Of a stretch of 13,929 bases of DNA, positions 1 to 6,998 are shown in pieces; position 1 is the stretch's first letter, and each line of letters begins with the position of its first letter. Below the pieces are notes generated by a model, which had not been told where the DNA came from, ran no database searches, and worked only from the letters and a program-made list of their open reading frames with translations. The position numbers and the translations under genes are program-made. This DNA comes from Tangfeifania sp. (GTDB lineage Bacteria > Bacteroidota > Bacteroidia > Bacteroidales > Prolixibacteraceae): positions 1-13,929 of the forward strand of contig JAGYMR010000048.1 of NCBI GenBank assembly GCA_018400515.1. Direction: 5' to 3'.

Positions 1-1
1 G

Positions 2-112
2 GATCTGGATAAAAAATCATTACATCTTATCGCGCAATTATCAGGTTCTGAAATATCTGAATTTAGATGTTACACTTCGAAACAATCGACTCCGGGACAC
101 TGGGAGTTCTGA
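2..112 (+). CDS. C-terminal end of a small DUF6922-like protein found upstream of AbiEii genes (partial)
   Basis: The frame is open from the left edge to a TGA at 110-112 and gives 36 residues, ending FRCYTSKQSTPGHWEF. From memory this closely resembles the C-terminus of the small DUF6922-type proteins that sit directly before AbiEii nucleotidyltransferase genes in Bacteroidota, where an FRCYT segment and a terminal HW.F are typical. The function of that family is not established; its position suggests a partner or antitoxin role, which is inference. The last 46 bases overlap the start of the next gene in another frame, and the ATG of that gene lies inside the Arg-Cys codons of this one. The N-terminal part lies outside the window, so I cannot tell whether this copy is intact. 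The neighbouring toxin gene is broken, so this one may also be a remnant. Confidence 0.6.
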   Translation, partial: DLDKKSLHLIAQLSGSEISEFRCYTSKQSTPGHWEF

Positions 113-220
113 AATCCTTAATGCAGATTCAGGAGTTCAAACATCTTGGTTTGGTTGGGGGAACTGCACTTGCCTTGCAAATAGGACACAGAAAATTTGT
201 CGGTAGATATAGATTTATTT
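67..220 (+). pseudogene. Truncated, frameshifted AbiEii-type nucleotidyltransferase (toxin) remnant
   Basis: The ATG at 67 opens a reading frame beginning MLHFETIDSG and containing GLVGGTALALQIGHRK, the typical N-terminal motif of AbiEii/AbiGii-type nucleotidyltransferases (GG.TA...GHR). In the intact family the next residues are SVDIDLF, carrying the metal-binding aspartates. Here that segment is present but in another frame: bases 200-220 encode SVDIDLF, while the initial frame ends its match at the Lys codon 193-195. Removing four bases (TTTG, 196-199) restores one continuous match. Homology then stops at about 220, and the 3' end of the next gene begins at 228. Intact members have roughly 200-300 residues, so about four fifths is missing. 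Left uncorrected, the frame runs to 276 through antisense sequence of the neighbour and is not a real protein. AbiEii enzymes are the toxin half of AbiE abortive-infection systems; this copy should be inactive. Confidence 0.75.
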
Positions 221-227
221 CAAAGCA

Positions 228-992
228 CTACTCCCTTCCGGCCAGTTTAGCCAGCAGACGCAGTATTTCGAGGTAGAGCCATATCAGGGTGACCATCAGC
301 CCGAAGGCGCCGTACCACTCCATGTACTTAGGAGCACCGGATCCGGCAGCACGTTCGATAAAGGCAAAATCCAGCACCAGGTTGAGGGCGGCAATGCCTA
401 CAACCACCAGGCTGAAGCCGATGCTGAAATTGCTGCTCCCGTAAAGGAACCCCATATCAGCCCCGAAAAAACCGGCAATGAAGCTGATGAAATAAACCAG
501 TGCCACCCCGCCGGTAGCAGCTACCACCCCCATCATGAACTTTTTGGTTACTTTAATTATACCGGACCGGTACAGAAGAAGCATCACGGCAAATACCGCC
601 AGCGTGAGGGCCACCGCCCGGACCACGATCCCGGAATACATCGATTCAAACATGGCGGAAAGCCCCCCGAGAAGCAACCCCTCAAATACCGCATAGATGG
701 GGGCCGATATGCCGGAATGTTGGGGACGGAAAACGGTTACCAGTGCTGTGATCAACCCGCCGATGCCCCCGGCAAGGAGCCAGGGAGTCACAGCTGACAT
801 GGCTGTTTCGGGATTGATTACACTGAAAAATTTATTCCAGGTATACAGGGCTGCCGCCACCACAAGCAACAACATCAGGACCGTTTTATTGATGGTCCCG
901 TTGATGGTCATCGCTTCCGATGCATAACTGCTTTGCCGTGTAAATGCCTTTTCAGACATCACGGGATTGGATGTTTTTGTTAAATTTATCAT
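228..992 (-). CDS. BI-1/YccA-family multi-pass membrane protein
   Basis: A 254-residue protein with about seven hydrophobic segments (near residues 35-56, 69-88, 98-115, 122-141, 153-175, 188-209 and 225-248). The N-terminal TSNPV (7-11), the NLVLDF segment (204-209) and the C-terminal PKYMEWYGAF/GLMVTLIWLYLEILRLL region identify the Bax inhibitor-1 (YccA-like) family common in Bacteroidota. Related proteins are inner-membrane proteins; BsYetJ is a pH-sensitive calcium leak channel, and E. coli YccA modulates FtsH. The role of this copy is unknown. The ATG at 992 is chosen because the TSNPV motif lies upstream of the next Met (residue 12). Many relatives as I remember them read DFDFIE where this one has DFAFIE (Ala210), so one acidic residue near the proposed ion site may be missing. 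It is separated by 122 bases from the upstream alkylation-repair gene and may have its own promoter. Confidence 0.85.
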   Translation of the reverse strand: MINLTKTSNPVMSEKAFTRQSSYASEAMTINGTINKTVLMLLLVVAAALYTWNKFFSVINPETAMSAVTPWLLAGGIGGLITALVTVFRPQHSGISAPIYAVFEGLLLGGLSAMFESMYSGIVVRAVALTLAVFAVMLLLYRSGIIKVTKKFMMGVVAATGGVALVYFISFIAGFFGADMGFLYGSSNFSIGFSLVVVGIAALNLVLDFAFIERAAGSGAPKYMEWYGAFGLMVTLIWLYLEILRLLAKLAGRE

Positions 993-1038
993 CGCTGAAT
1001 TTTTTTTATTAACCGTTTTTATTCACTTCGATCTTTGC

Positions 1039-1068
1039 CAAATGATATGCTGCCGGCATCAAAACAAA
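1039..1068 (-). promoter_or_regulatory. Possible Bacteroidota-type promoter for the BI-1/YccA gene
   Basis: On the minus strand a TTTG (1065-1068) is followed after 17 bases by TATCATTTG (1039-1047), lying 46 bases before the ATG at 992. This resembles the -33 TTTG and -7 TAnnTTTG elements of the Bacteroidota primary sigma factor, but has three instead of two bases between TA and TTTG. It is weak evidence, supported mainly by its position in the 122-base gap before the gene. Confidence 0.25.
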
Positions 1069-1114
1069 AAATCTGCCAAAAAGGTTTTCTGCCAGGATAG
1101 CAGCAAGAACGGGC

Positions 1115-1819
1115 TCACCCTTTGAACCGCTCCCGCACGGGCGGGCTTGTTAGCATCTCAAAAAGGGATTCTCCCAGCTGAACAGCAGGTTCTGAATTGC
1201 TGAGCTGAAACTGCCGGGCAAGTTCGGTGGTCTGTTCATTCAGTTTTTCCGACCGGCTTCCCAGCACTGTTACGGCCCGGTAGATCACGGCATGCAGTTT
1301 CGGATCCCTGGCAAGGGTGGGCAGTTCCTCAAAAAAGGACTCGAACATTTCGTCGATGGCACTCTTCTCCGTCAGGGCCAGCCGCCCCATCAGGTGAATC
1401 CCGGAAAAACGGACCAGGTGCTTCTTTCCCCGGCACCATTCGAGTGCTTTTGCAAAAGCAAAAGGGGTTTTCACCCAGAGATTGGCAGCGGCCTGTTCCG
1501 CCATCTCAGCGGTTTCCATGCTTTTGGTCCAGTAATCCATCTGCTCTTCCGTAACCGCCTCCGGCACATCCAGCAGGGTGGCCAGGATCATGGTTTCGCG
1601 CCATTGCTTATTCCACAGTTTCAGGGCCAGCACATGACCGGGCGCCACATCACGGGCAATGGCCCGGAGATCAACGAGCGAGACCCCCCAGTTCATTTTA
1701 TACCGGACTCCCGTTTCCTTCATGGCATCGGCCACCGCTCCGTTTTGCCGGGACCGGACCTGCTTCAGGATCTGCCGGAATACCCTTTCTGTCTCCGGAT
1801 TATCGAGTAAAATATCCAT
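1115..1819 (-). CDS. DNA alkylation repair protein, AlkD-like (HEAT-like repeats)
   Basis: A 234-residue, helix-rich soluble protein without a signal peptide or membrane segment. Its pattern of paired amphipathic helices, including KLWNKQWRETMILATLLD and the later region around WCRGKKHLVRFSGIHLMGRLAL, resembles the DNA alkylation repair family (AlkC/AlkD, PF08713). AlkD proteins are DNA glycosylases built of HEAT-like repeats that excise positively charged alkylated bases such as 7-methylguanine and 3-methyladenine. I cannot assign catalytic residues with confidence. The ATG at 1819 is preferred. A longer version would need a TTG at 1840 and would overlap the upstream flippase gene by 20 bases, whereas the ATG lies one base after the flippase stop. 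That spacing implies co-transcription and possibly translational coupling with the flippase. The identification rests on overall resemblance rather than a diagnostic motif. Confidence 0.65.
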   Translation of the reverse strand: MDILLDNPETERVFRQILKQVRSRQNGAVADAMKETGVRYKMNWGVSLVDLRAIARDVAPGHVLALKLWNKQWRETMILATLLDVPEAVTEEQMDYWTKSMETAEMAEQAAANLWVKTPFAFAKALEWCRGKKHLVRFSGIHLMGRLALTEKSAIDEMFESFFEELPTLARDPKLHAVIYRAVTVLGSRSEKLNEQTTELARQFQLSNSEPAVQLGESLFEMLTSPPVRERFKG

Positions 1820-1820
1820 G

Positions 1821-3119
1821 TTAAAAGAAGATTTCTGCAAAAATAAAGATTATCACTATTCCGGCCGAATAAAGAAGGAAATCCCTCCATGGAAGGTAAT
1901 CCGTTAACCGGATCTTCATTTTTTTCCACAGGAGGAGTGCCAGAAAAATTTTCTCAAAAAGGTAGGCCACAAAGGTGGCAAAGGCAATACCGGCAATGCC
2001 CCACCACCGCACAAAGAGCAAACTGAGGGTAACATTCAGCACCAGCTCCAGAAAGGAGGCCGTCATTATTTCCCGGGCCTCTCCCCGTCCGTTAAGGATG
2101 GTCTGGGGCATCATCAGCCGGCTGATGATCAACAACAGATAGATATTAAAAATCGTTGCACTCGCTTCAAACCGGGGGTTGAACAGCACCGGGAACAGCG
2201 GGTGGGAGATCAACAGCAACACAGCGGTTAAAGGGAAGAGAAGATGCATCAGCCGCCGGACATTTTTTTTCAACAGCGCGAGGGTTTCAGCCAGTCGCTC
2301 CTTCCGGGAAAATTCGGGAAGCAGGGCGCTGCTGAGGGCATTTGCCAGCAGCATCGCCAGGGGTAGCTCCCGGGCGCCGTACCTGAAAACCGCAAAGGTT
2401 TCCGCATCAAAACGGGAGGTCACGATAAAACCGTCGACAAACTGCGCCGACCCGCTCAGAAAAGTAGCGGCTACCAGAGGCAATCCCAGTTTCAGATGCC
2501 TCTTCATAAAAGCCGCCGAAAACCGGATTTCCCTGTAATAAATAAACAGCCCCCACAACCAGAGGTAACGGAGCAGGGCCGAAAGAACAAGTCCTTTTAA
2601 GGCAGCAATGATGGAATGGCCCAGGATTACGGGGAGAACCACCAGGATGAACTGCACCGAAAAAGCGGCAACGGCATATATCACCAGGGCCCGGTTGTTC
2701 TTTTTCACAAGGTACACATATTCTGCCAGATTGGCCGGAATGCCCAAAACAAGGTAAACCAGTAAAAGAGAAAATGCCGGGATCGGTTTGCTATTGAGTA
2801 AAAATTCGGAAAAAAACGGGCGCAACAGGAGCAAAAGAAGGACAGCCAGCACACTGAATCCGGAAATGAGCACAAAAGCACTGAAAAGGGCCCGCTTCGA
2901 TGAATCCCTTTCGGAAGAGAGGGGTAAAAGGGCTTTTAACAAGCCGTTCAGCCAGAAAAAACTTACCGCCCCGGCAATGAAAACAAAAGTTTCATATTCA
3001 CCGATGGCTTCCTGGGTCAGAGCTGTTTTGGTAAAGACAATCCCGGTGACCACCAGCGTGGCATACCTTGCCAGTTGAAAAAACTGAAAAGCCGAAATGG
3101 TATTTAAATATCTTTTCAC
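1821..3119 (-). CDS. Polysaccharide/lipopolysaccharide flippase-like membrane protein (MOP superfamily, Wzx-type)
   Basis: A 432-residue protein made almost wholly of hydrophobic helices, about twelve or more, with short basic cytoplasmic loops such as MKRHLKL and RKERLAETLALLKKNVRR. The length, the internal duplication of helix bundles and segments such as ARYATLVVTGIVFTKTAL and NGRGEAREIMTAS fit Wzx/RfbX-type flippases of the MOP superfamily, which move lipid-linked oligosaccharides across the inner membrane. The start is a GTG at 3119 (encoding MKRYLNTIS); no in-frame ATG occurs before the hydrophobic region, so the alternative start is well supported. No glycosyltransferase or other glycan gene is nearby, so the substrate cannot be guessed. 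The gene is divergent from the AI-2E-type gene and is the first of a probable two-gene unit with the alkylation-repair gene, which starts one base after its TAA. Confidence 0.75.
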   Translation of the reverse strand: MKRYLNTISAFQFFQLARYATLVVTGIVFTKTALTQEAIGEYETFVFIAGAVSFFWLNGLLKALLPLSSERDSSKRALFSAFVLISGFSVLAVLLLLLLRPFFSEFLLNSKPIPAFSLLLVYLVLGIPANLAEYVYLVKKNNRALVIYAVAAFSVQFILVVLPVILGHSIIAALKGLVLSALLRYLWLWGLFIYYREIRFSAAFMKRHLKLGLPLVAATFLSGSAQFVDGFIVTSRFDAETFAVFRYGARELPLAMLLANALSSALLPEFSRKERLAETLALLKKNVRRLMHLLFPLTAVLLLISHPLFPVLFNPRFEASATIFNIYLLLIISRLMMPQTILNGRGEAREIMTASFLELVLNVTLSLLFVRWWGIAGIAFATFVAYLFEKIFLALLLWKKMKIRLTDYLPWRDFLLYSAGIVIIFIFAEIFF

Positions 3120-3235
3120 AATGCCTGGAAAAATCCCTAAATTATAAAATTAAACCGAGGCGGGTTTGAAACCTTCCAAAAAATGCGCTCCTGTAAAAGC
3201 AACTGCAGGAACAATTCAGGAACAAATATTAATCG

Positions 3236-3243
3236 TATATTTG
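3236..3243 (+). promoter_or_regulatory. -7 promoter element (TAnnTTTG) for the AI-2E-family gene
   Basis: TATATTTG matches the Bacteroidota -7 consensus TAnnTTTG exactly and ends 17 bases before the ATG at 3261, implying a very short 5' untranslated region. No good TTTG is seen at the -33 distance; only TTCA at 3215-3218 is near. The element lies in the 141-base divergent gap between the flippase and this gene. It also argues against the ATG at 3183 being the start, because that codon would lie upstream of the promoter. Confidence 0.4.
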
Positions 3244-3260
3244 TTAAAAACCAGACAAAA

Positions 3261-4415
3261 ATGATCCAGCTGAAAGGTACAACACGGACCATTCTTCTCA
3301 TTGCGGGGAGCCTGTTTTTAATTTTTTTGTTGTGGTATTTTAGTGCGATCGTCACCTACATATTGATCTCGGTGGTCCTCTCTTTCCTTGGCAGGCCCCT
3401 GGTTCGCTGGATATCCCTGATCCATTTGAAAAAATTCAGGATTCCCAAAGGAATTGCAGCACTGGTCACCCTGTTTGTTCTCTGGACGGTCTTTTTTGGG
3501 TTTTTCCGTTTCATTATCCCCCTCTTAATTAAAGAGCTGGAAACCCTCTCCGAGATCAATTTTGAAGCGGTGCTTCAGGCGATCGAGGAGCCCCTGGTGA
3601 AATTGCTGCAGTTTTCCGGAAATGAACCCCTGACCATCGAGAACCAGACATTCATGGACATCCTGGCTGAGCAGCTGGGTTCAAAAATCGATTTTTCGCA
3701 GCTTCCGAACCTTTTCGGACTGATTGCCGGCACCATCGGTGAATTCTTTATTGGCTTCTTTTCGGTCTCCTTCATTACCTTTTTCTTTCTGAAGGAGAAA
3801 AATATGTTTCGCGAGGGAATCTTACTGATTGTGCCCACCGAACTGGAAGAAAAAGTATCCCACATCCTCGACTCCATTGCCTACCTGTTGCGGCGGTACT
3901 TCATCGGCATTATCCTGGAGGTCTTCATGGTCATGCTCCTCGACACGATCGGTCTGAACCTGATCGGGTTAACATTCAACCATGCCGTCATGATCGGCCT
4001 GATCTGCGGCACTTTCAATGTGATTCCCTACCTGGGGCCCTGGATGGGATCGGTCCTCGGGCTACTCCTGGGTACCGCCCTGAACATCCAGGCCGATTTC
4101 ATGAGTGAAACCCTTCCGCTGCTGGCCCTGATGGCCGTCGTGTTCCTTTCCGTTCAGATCATCGACAACATTCTTTTCCAACCGCTCATCTATTCGAGCA
4201 GTGTGAAGGCCCATCCGCTCGAAATTTTCCTAGTTATCCTCGCTGCCGGCAGCCTTGCCGGGATCATCGGCATGTTTCTGGCGATTCCAGCCTACACCAT
4301 TGTCCGGGTAATCGCCAAAGAATTTTTCGATAACCTGAAACTGGTCCGAAAACTGACCGAGAAACTCGAAGAGAAGGAACAAAAAGATGCATTTAAAAAT
4401 AGATCCGGTAATTGA
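3261..4415 (+). CDS. AI-2E-family (TqsA/PerM-like) membrane transporter
   Basis: A 384-residue integral membrane protein of the AI-2E transporter family (PF01594), whose members include E. coli TqsA (autoinducer-2 export) and PerM; several others have been linked to ion antiport. The substrate of this one is unknown. Hydrophobic segments lie near residues 10-45, 63-90, 152-178, 211-231, 242-275, 285-301 and 318-350. Family landmarks are NVIPYLGPWMG (253-263) and DNILFQPLIYSSSVKAHPLE (302-321). The C-terminus is a charged tail (LTEKLEEKEQKD). The ATG at 3261 is preferred over the one at 3183. The extra 26 residues of the longer form are polar and Cys/Asn-rich, unlike a membrane protein start, and a -7 promoter element lies between the two ATGs. 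It is the first plus-strand gene and has no intrinsic terminator directly after it. Confidence 0.85.
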   Translation: MIQLKGTTRTILLIAGSLFLIFLLWYFSAIVTYILISVVLSFLGRPLVRWISLIHLKKFRIPKGIAALVTLFVLWTVFFGFFRFIIPLLIKELETLSEINFEAVLQAIEEPLVKLLQFSGNEPLTIENQTFMDILAEQLGSKIDFSQLPNLFGLIAGTIGEFFIGFFSVSFITFFFLKEKNMFREGILLIVPTELEEKVSHILDSIAYLLRRYFIGIILEVFMVMLLDTIGLNLIGLTFNHAVMIGLICGTFNVIPYLGPWMGSVLGLLLGTALNIQADFMSETLPLLALMAVVFLSVQIIDNILFQPLIYSSSVKAHPLEIFLVILAAGSLAGIIGMFLAIPAYTIVRVIAKEFFDNLKLVRKLTEKLEEKEQKDAFKNRSGN

Positions 4416-4503
4416 ACAGCGGGAGAATCCCCAGCTGGTTAATGGGCTCAATGACATCTTTGCTTCTGCTGTAGGTTTTAGTTATGAACCCCCAAAGCTC
4501 TGA
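4387..4503 (+). CDS. Possible 38-residue hypothetical protein
   Basis: An ATG at 4387, inside the last codons of the AI-2E-type gene and in a different frame, opens a 38-codon ORF beginning MHLKIDPVIEQRENPQ and ending GFSYEPPKL before a TGA at 4501. It overlaps the transporter gene by 29 bases, as translationally coupled genes often do, and its residue composition is protein-like. I recognise no family. It could be a small real protein, the N-terminal stub of a lost gene, or chance. Nothing but the reading frame supports it. Confidence 0.25.
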   Translation: MHLKIDPVIEQRENPQLVNGLNDIFASAVGFSYEPPKL

Positions 4504-4674
4504 ATTCAACAGGAAAAAAAATTTTCAGGACACATTGGAAAAAATTAACTTTACAGCCAACAATTTTTTTGAAACGGAAATGGCTGGGCAGGATGCCGCA
4601 GGTGCATGCATTTTCGGTACAGGCTACATAAGTTTCACATAAAATTTTACATCAACAAATGAATCGAAAAAGCA
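4504..4674. other. AT-rich gap upstream of the ABC exporter genes
   Basis: This 171-base gap holds poly-A and poly-T tracts (for example T8 at 4563-4570) and a short self-complementary TGCATGCA (4603-4610). A partial -7-like element, TAAGTTTC (4629-4636), matches TAnnTTTG at all but the last base and lies 38 bases before the ATG at 4675, so it is the best promoter candidate for the ABC genes, without a clear -33 partner. A 52-codon ORF from 4484 to 4642 (MNPQSSEFN...) crosses the gap; it overlaps the end of the 38-codon ORF and is probably chance. No terminator for the upstream gene is evident. Confidence 0.35.
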
Positions 4675-5595
4675 ATGGAATTTTTCAAAGCAGAAAAAGT
4701 CAATAAAGTTTTTGCCACCACCAGGGCGCTCACCGACGTCAGTATTTCGGTGAAAGCGCAGAGCATTTTTGGTTTGCTTGGCCCCAATGGTGCGGGAAAA
4801 ACCACGCTCATCCGGATCATCAACCAAATCACCGCCCCCGATACGGGAGCGATTTTTTTGGAGGGCCGGCGGATGAAAGCTTCGGATGTGGCACGGATCG
4901 GGTACCTCCCCGAAGAACGGGGACTCTACAAAAAAATGAAGATTGGCGAACAAGCCATCTACCTGGCCCGGCTTAAAGGGCTTACACGCCAGGATGCCAT
5001 AGCAAATCTCAAGAAATGGTTCCAACGGTTTGAAATAATGGACTGGTGGAACAAAAACCTCGAAGAGCTGTCAAAGGGAATGCAGCAAAAGGTGCAGTTT
5101 ATCACCACCGTCGTTCATCAGCCCAAACTGCTCATTTTCGATGAACCTTTCAGTGGATTTGACCCCATCAATGCGAACCTGCTGAAACAGGAGATCCTGC
5201 GGCTGCGTGATGAAGGAGCAACCATTATCTTCTCCACCCATAACATGGGATCGGTGGAGGAGTTGTGCGATCATATTGCCCTGATCAATAAATCGGTCAA
5301 AATTGTAGATGGCCCCACCCATGAAATTCGCGAAAAGTATAAATCAAACATTTTTGAAATTGCCTACCGGGGAGACTTCCGGAAAGTCAGCCAGTTGCTC
5401 GGAGAGGAAATAAAAATTCTGGAGCATGCCGAGGACAAAACAGGCAACCGGCTGCGGGTACAATACCTCAACGGAAATTCCAATAACCGGGTGATACAGG
5501 CCATCATGCCGGCAGCAGAAATCCTGGTCTTCAAAGAGATCATTCCCAGCATGAACGATGTCTTTATCAAAGCGGTGCAGGACGACAAAAAATAA
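4675..5595 (+). CDS. ABC transporter ATP-binding protein, NatA/YhaQ-type
   Basis: A 306-residue cytoplasmic ATPase subunit of an ABC exporter. Motifs in order: Walker A GPNGAGKTT (36-44), IGYLPEERGLY (75-85) where the usual Q-loop glutamine is replaced by Glu80, signature LSKGMQQ (132-138), Walker B KLLIFDEP (151-158) with catalytic Glu157, and the switch His189 in STHN. The IGYLPEERGLY segment and a C-terminal extension of about 80 residues (from about 225, DUF4162-like) are typical of the NatA/YhaQ subfamily. NatA-type ATPases energise ABC-2 permeases that export sodium ions, drugs or unknown compounds; the substrate here is unknown. The partner permease begins 46 bases downstream on the same strand, so the two form one transporter, probably an operon. 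All nucleotide-binding motifs are intact. Confidence 0.92.
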   Translation: MEFFKAEKVNKVFATTRALTDVSISVKAQSIFGLLGPNGAGKTTLIRIINQITAPDTGAIFLEGRRMKASDVARIGYLPEERGLYKKMKIGEQAIYLARLKGLTRQDAIANLKKWFQRFEIMDWWNKNLEELSKGMQQKVQFITTVVHQPKLLIFDEPFSGFDPINANLLKQEILRLRDEGATIIFSTHNMGSVEELCDHIALINKSVKIVDGPTHEIREKYKSNIFEIAYRGDFRKVSQLLGEEIKILEHAEDKTGNRLRVQYLNGNSNNRVIQAIMPAAEILVFKEIIPSMNDVFIKAVQDDKK

Positions 5596-5641
5596 CAATT
5601 TAAGAAACTGTTGAAACGATCATATTTTTTAAGCACAACCA

Positions 5642-6985
5642 ATGATGAATAAAACACTCCTGATATTAAAACAAGAATATTTAAAAAGGGTAAAGAAAAA
5701 ATCCTTTATCATCCTGACCCTGCTGGTTCCGCTCTTATTTATCGGTATGATCGCCCTCATCGTCTTTCTTTCAATTAAGAATGACACCCAGGAACGGACC
5801 ATTGCCGTTTTTGATGAATCCACCCTGTTCACGGGTGAACTGGAAGATGAAGGAAGTACCCGGTACCACTTTGTTCCCGAAGAGGAATACCAGGAAATCA
5901 GATCGAACCCCCGGGAGAATGAATTTTATGCGCTGCTTTACATCCCGGAGAATATTTTCACCACCGGTTCGGCGCAACTCATTTCCGAAAAGCAGGTTCC
6001 CTTTGAATTTACCGAAAAAATTGAACAAAAACTGAGCCGCTTCATTGAAAACACCAAGCGGGAAAAGGTCATTTCTGAAACAGGCGTTCCGGACCTGGAG
6101 GAGCGGTTGGCTGCGACGAAAACGGCGGTGGAGGTAAACACCCTGAAGATCTCAGAAACGGGAGAGACAAAGGAGAGCTCCTCAGAAATAGCCTTCATTG
6201 CCAGTTACATCATGGGGTTTGTGATCTATTTTTTCGTGTTTATGTACGGCTCCATGGTGATGCGTAGCATCATGGAAGAGAAGAAAAACCGGATCGTGGA
6301 GGTCATCATTTCGTCGGTAAAGCCTTTTCAGCTCATGGCCGGAAAAATTATCGGCACCGCCCTTGTTGGCCTCACCCAGGTAGCCATTTGGGTGGTCGTG
6401 GGACTGGTGGCATTAACCGTTGTTCAGGGCTTTTTCTCCCCCGAAAGTGCCCAGGATATGAGCCGGACCATCATGGAGAGCCAGCAGCAGATGGGGGCAT
6501 CGATGGCACAGGCTGGCGGTGAAAATCCGGTGGCCCGGGCATTCGAAATGGTGGGAAACCTGAACCTGGGACTCATCCTGTTTACCTTCGTCTTCTTTTT
6601 TCTGGGCGGCTACCTCATGTACAGCTCATTGCTGGGAGCTGTGGGCGCAGCGGTGGACAATGACGAAGACTCACAGCAAATGGTATTCCCGATTACCTTT
6701 CCGATGATCCTTTCCATTATGCTCCTGTTTCCCATCGCAAGAAACCCTGAAGGGCCGGTGGCCTTCTGGGGGTCCATCATTCCATTCACTTCGCCCGTGG
6801 CCATGCTGGCACGCATTCCATACGGAATTCCAACCTGGGAACTGCTCCTTGCGATGTTCCTGCTTATCCTAGCCACGGTGGGGGCCATCTGGGTGGCTGC
6901 AAAAATTTATAAGACAGGCTTGTTGATGTACGGAAAAAAAGTGACCTTTAAAGAACTGTTTAAATGGCTGCGGTACAGAAATTAA
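5642..6985 (+). CDS. ABC-2-type permease, NatB/YhaP-type
   Basis: A 447-residue membrane subunit matching ABC-2 family permeases (ABC2_membrane_3). A basic N-terminus (LKQEYLKRVKKKSF) precedes the first membrane helix (about 22-45). A large extracytoplasmic, mostly hydrophilic domain follows (about 47-180), then a C-terminal bundle of about five helices (185-206, 235-262, 307-334, 349-365, 400-421). MEEKKNRIVEVIISS (211-225), the cytoplasmic coupling motif of NatB-like proteins, is present, as is SSLLGAVGAAVDNDEDSQQ (328-346). A Gln/Met-rich stretch (SQQQMGASMAQ, about 280-290) lies in the loop between helices. Two ATGs occur in tandem (5642 and 5645); either could start translation. With the preceding ATPase it forms a half-transporter pair, presumably 2+2, in the inner membrane. 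The exported substrate cannot be told from sequence. Confidence 0.9.
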   Translation: MMNKTLLILKQEYLKRVKKKSFIILTLLVPLLFIGMIALIVFLSIKNDTQERTIAVFDESTLFTGELEDEGSTRYHFVPEEEYQEIRSNPRENEFYALLYIPENIFTTGSAQLISEKQVPFEFTEKIEQKLSRFIENTKREKVISETGVPDLEERLAATKTAVEVNTLKISETGETKESSSEIAFIASYIMGFVIYFFVFMYGSMVMRSIMEEKKNRIVEVIISSVKPFQLMAGKIIGTALVGLTQVAIWVVVGLVALTVVQGFFSPESAQDMSRTIMESQQQMGASMAQAGGENPVARAFEMVGNLNLGLILFTFVFFFLGGYLMYSSLLGAVGAAVDNDEDSQQMVFPITFPMILSIMLLFPIARNPEGPVAFWGSIIPFTSPVAMLARIPYGIPTWELLLAMFLLILATVGAIWVAAKIYKTGLLMYGKKVTFKELFKWLRYRN

Positions 6986-6998
6986 AAATATTCATTTA

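Noticed and set aside
1072..1096. CTGCCA direct repeat in the gap after the alkylation-repair gene
   Set aside because: Two copies of six bases are expected by chance, and no third copy or regulatory context was seen.
1292..1810. Plus-strand ORF of 172 codons opposite the alkylation-repair gene
   Set aside because: The minus-strand protein is family-like and well placed in an operon; the plus-strand product is not protein-like.
1820..1840. Longer start (TTG at 1840) for the alkylation-repair protein
   Set aside because: It would overlap the flippase gene, while an ATG one base after the flippase stop gives a natural start.
3183..3260. N-terminal extension of the AI-2E-family protein from an ATG at 3183
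   Set aside because: The added 26 residues are polar and unlike the family start, and a -7 promoter element lies inside this stretch.
4603..4610. TGCATGCA palindrome upstream of the ABC genes
   Set aside because: Eight bases with no spacing or partner element are not enough to call an operator.
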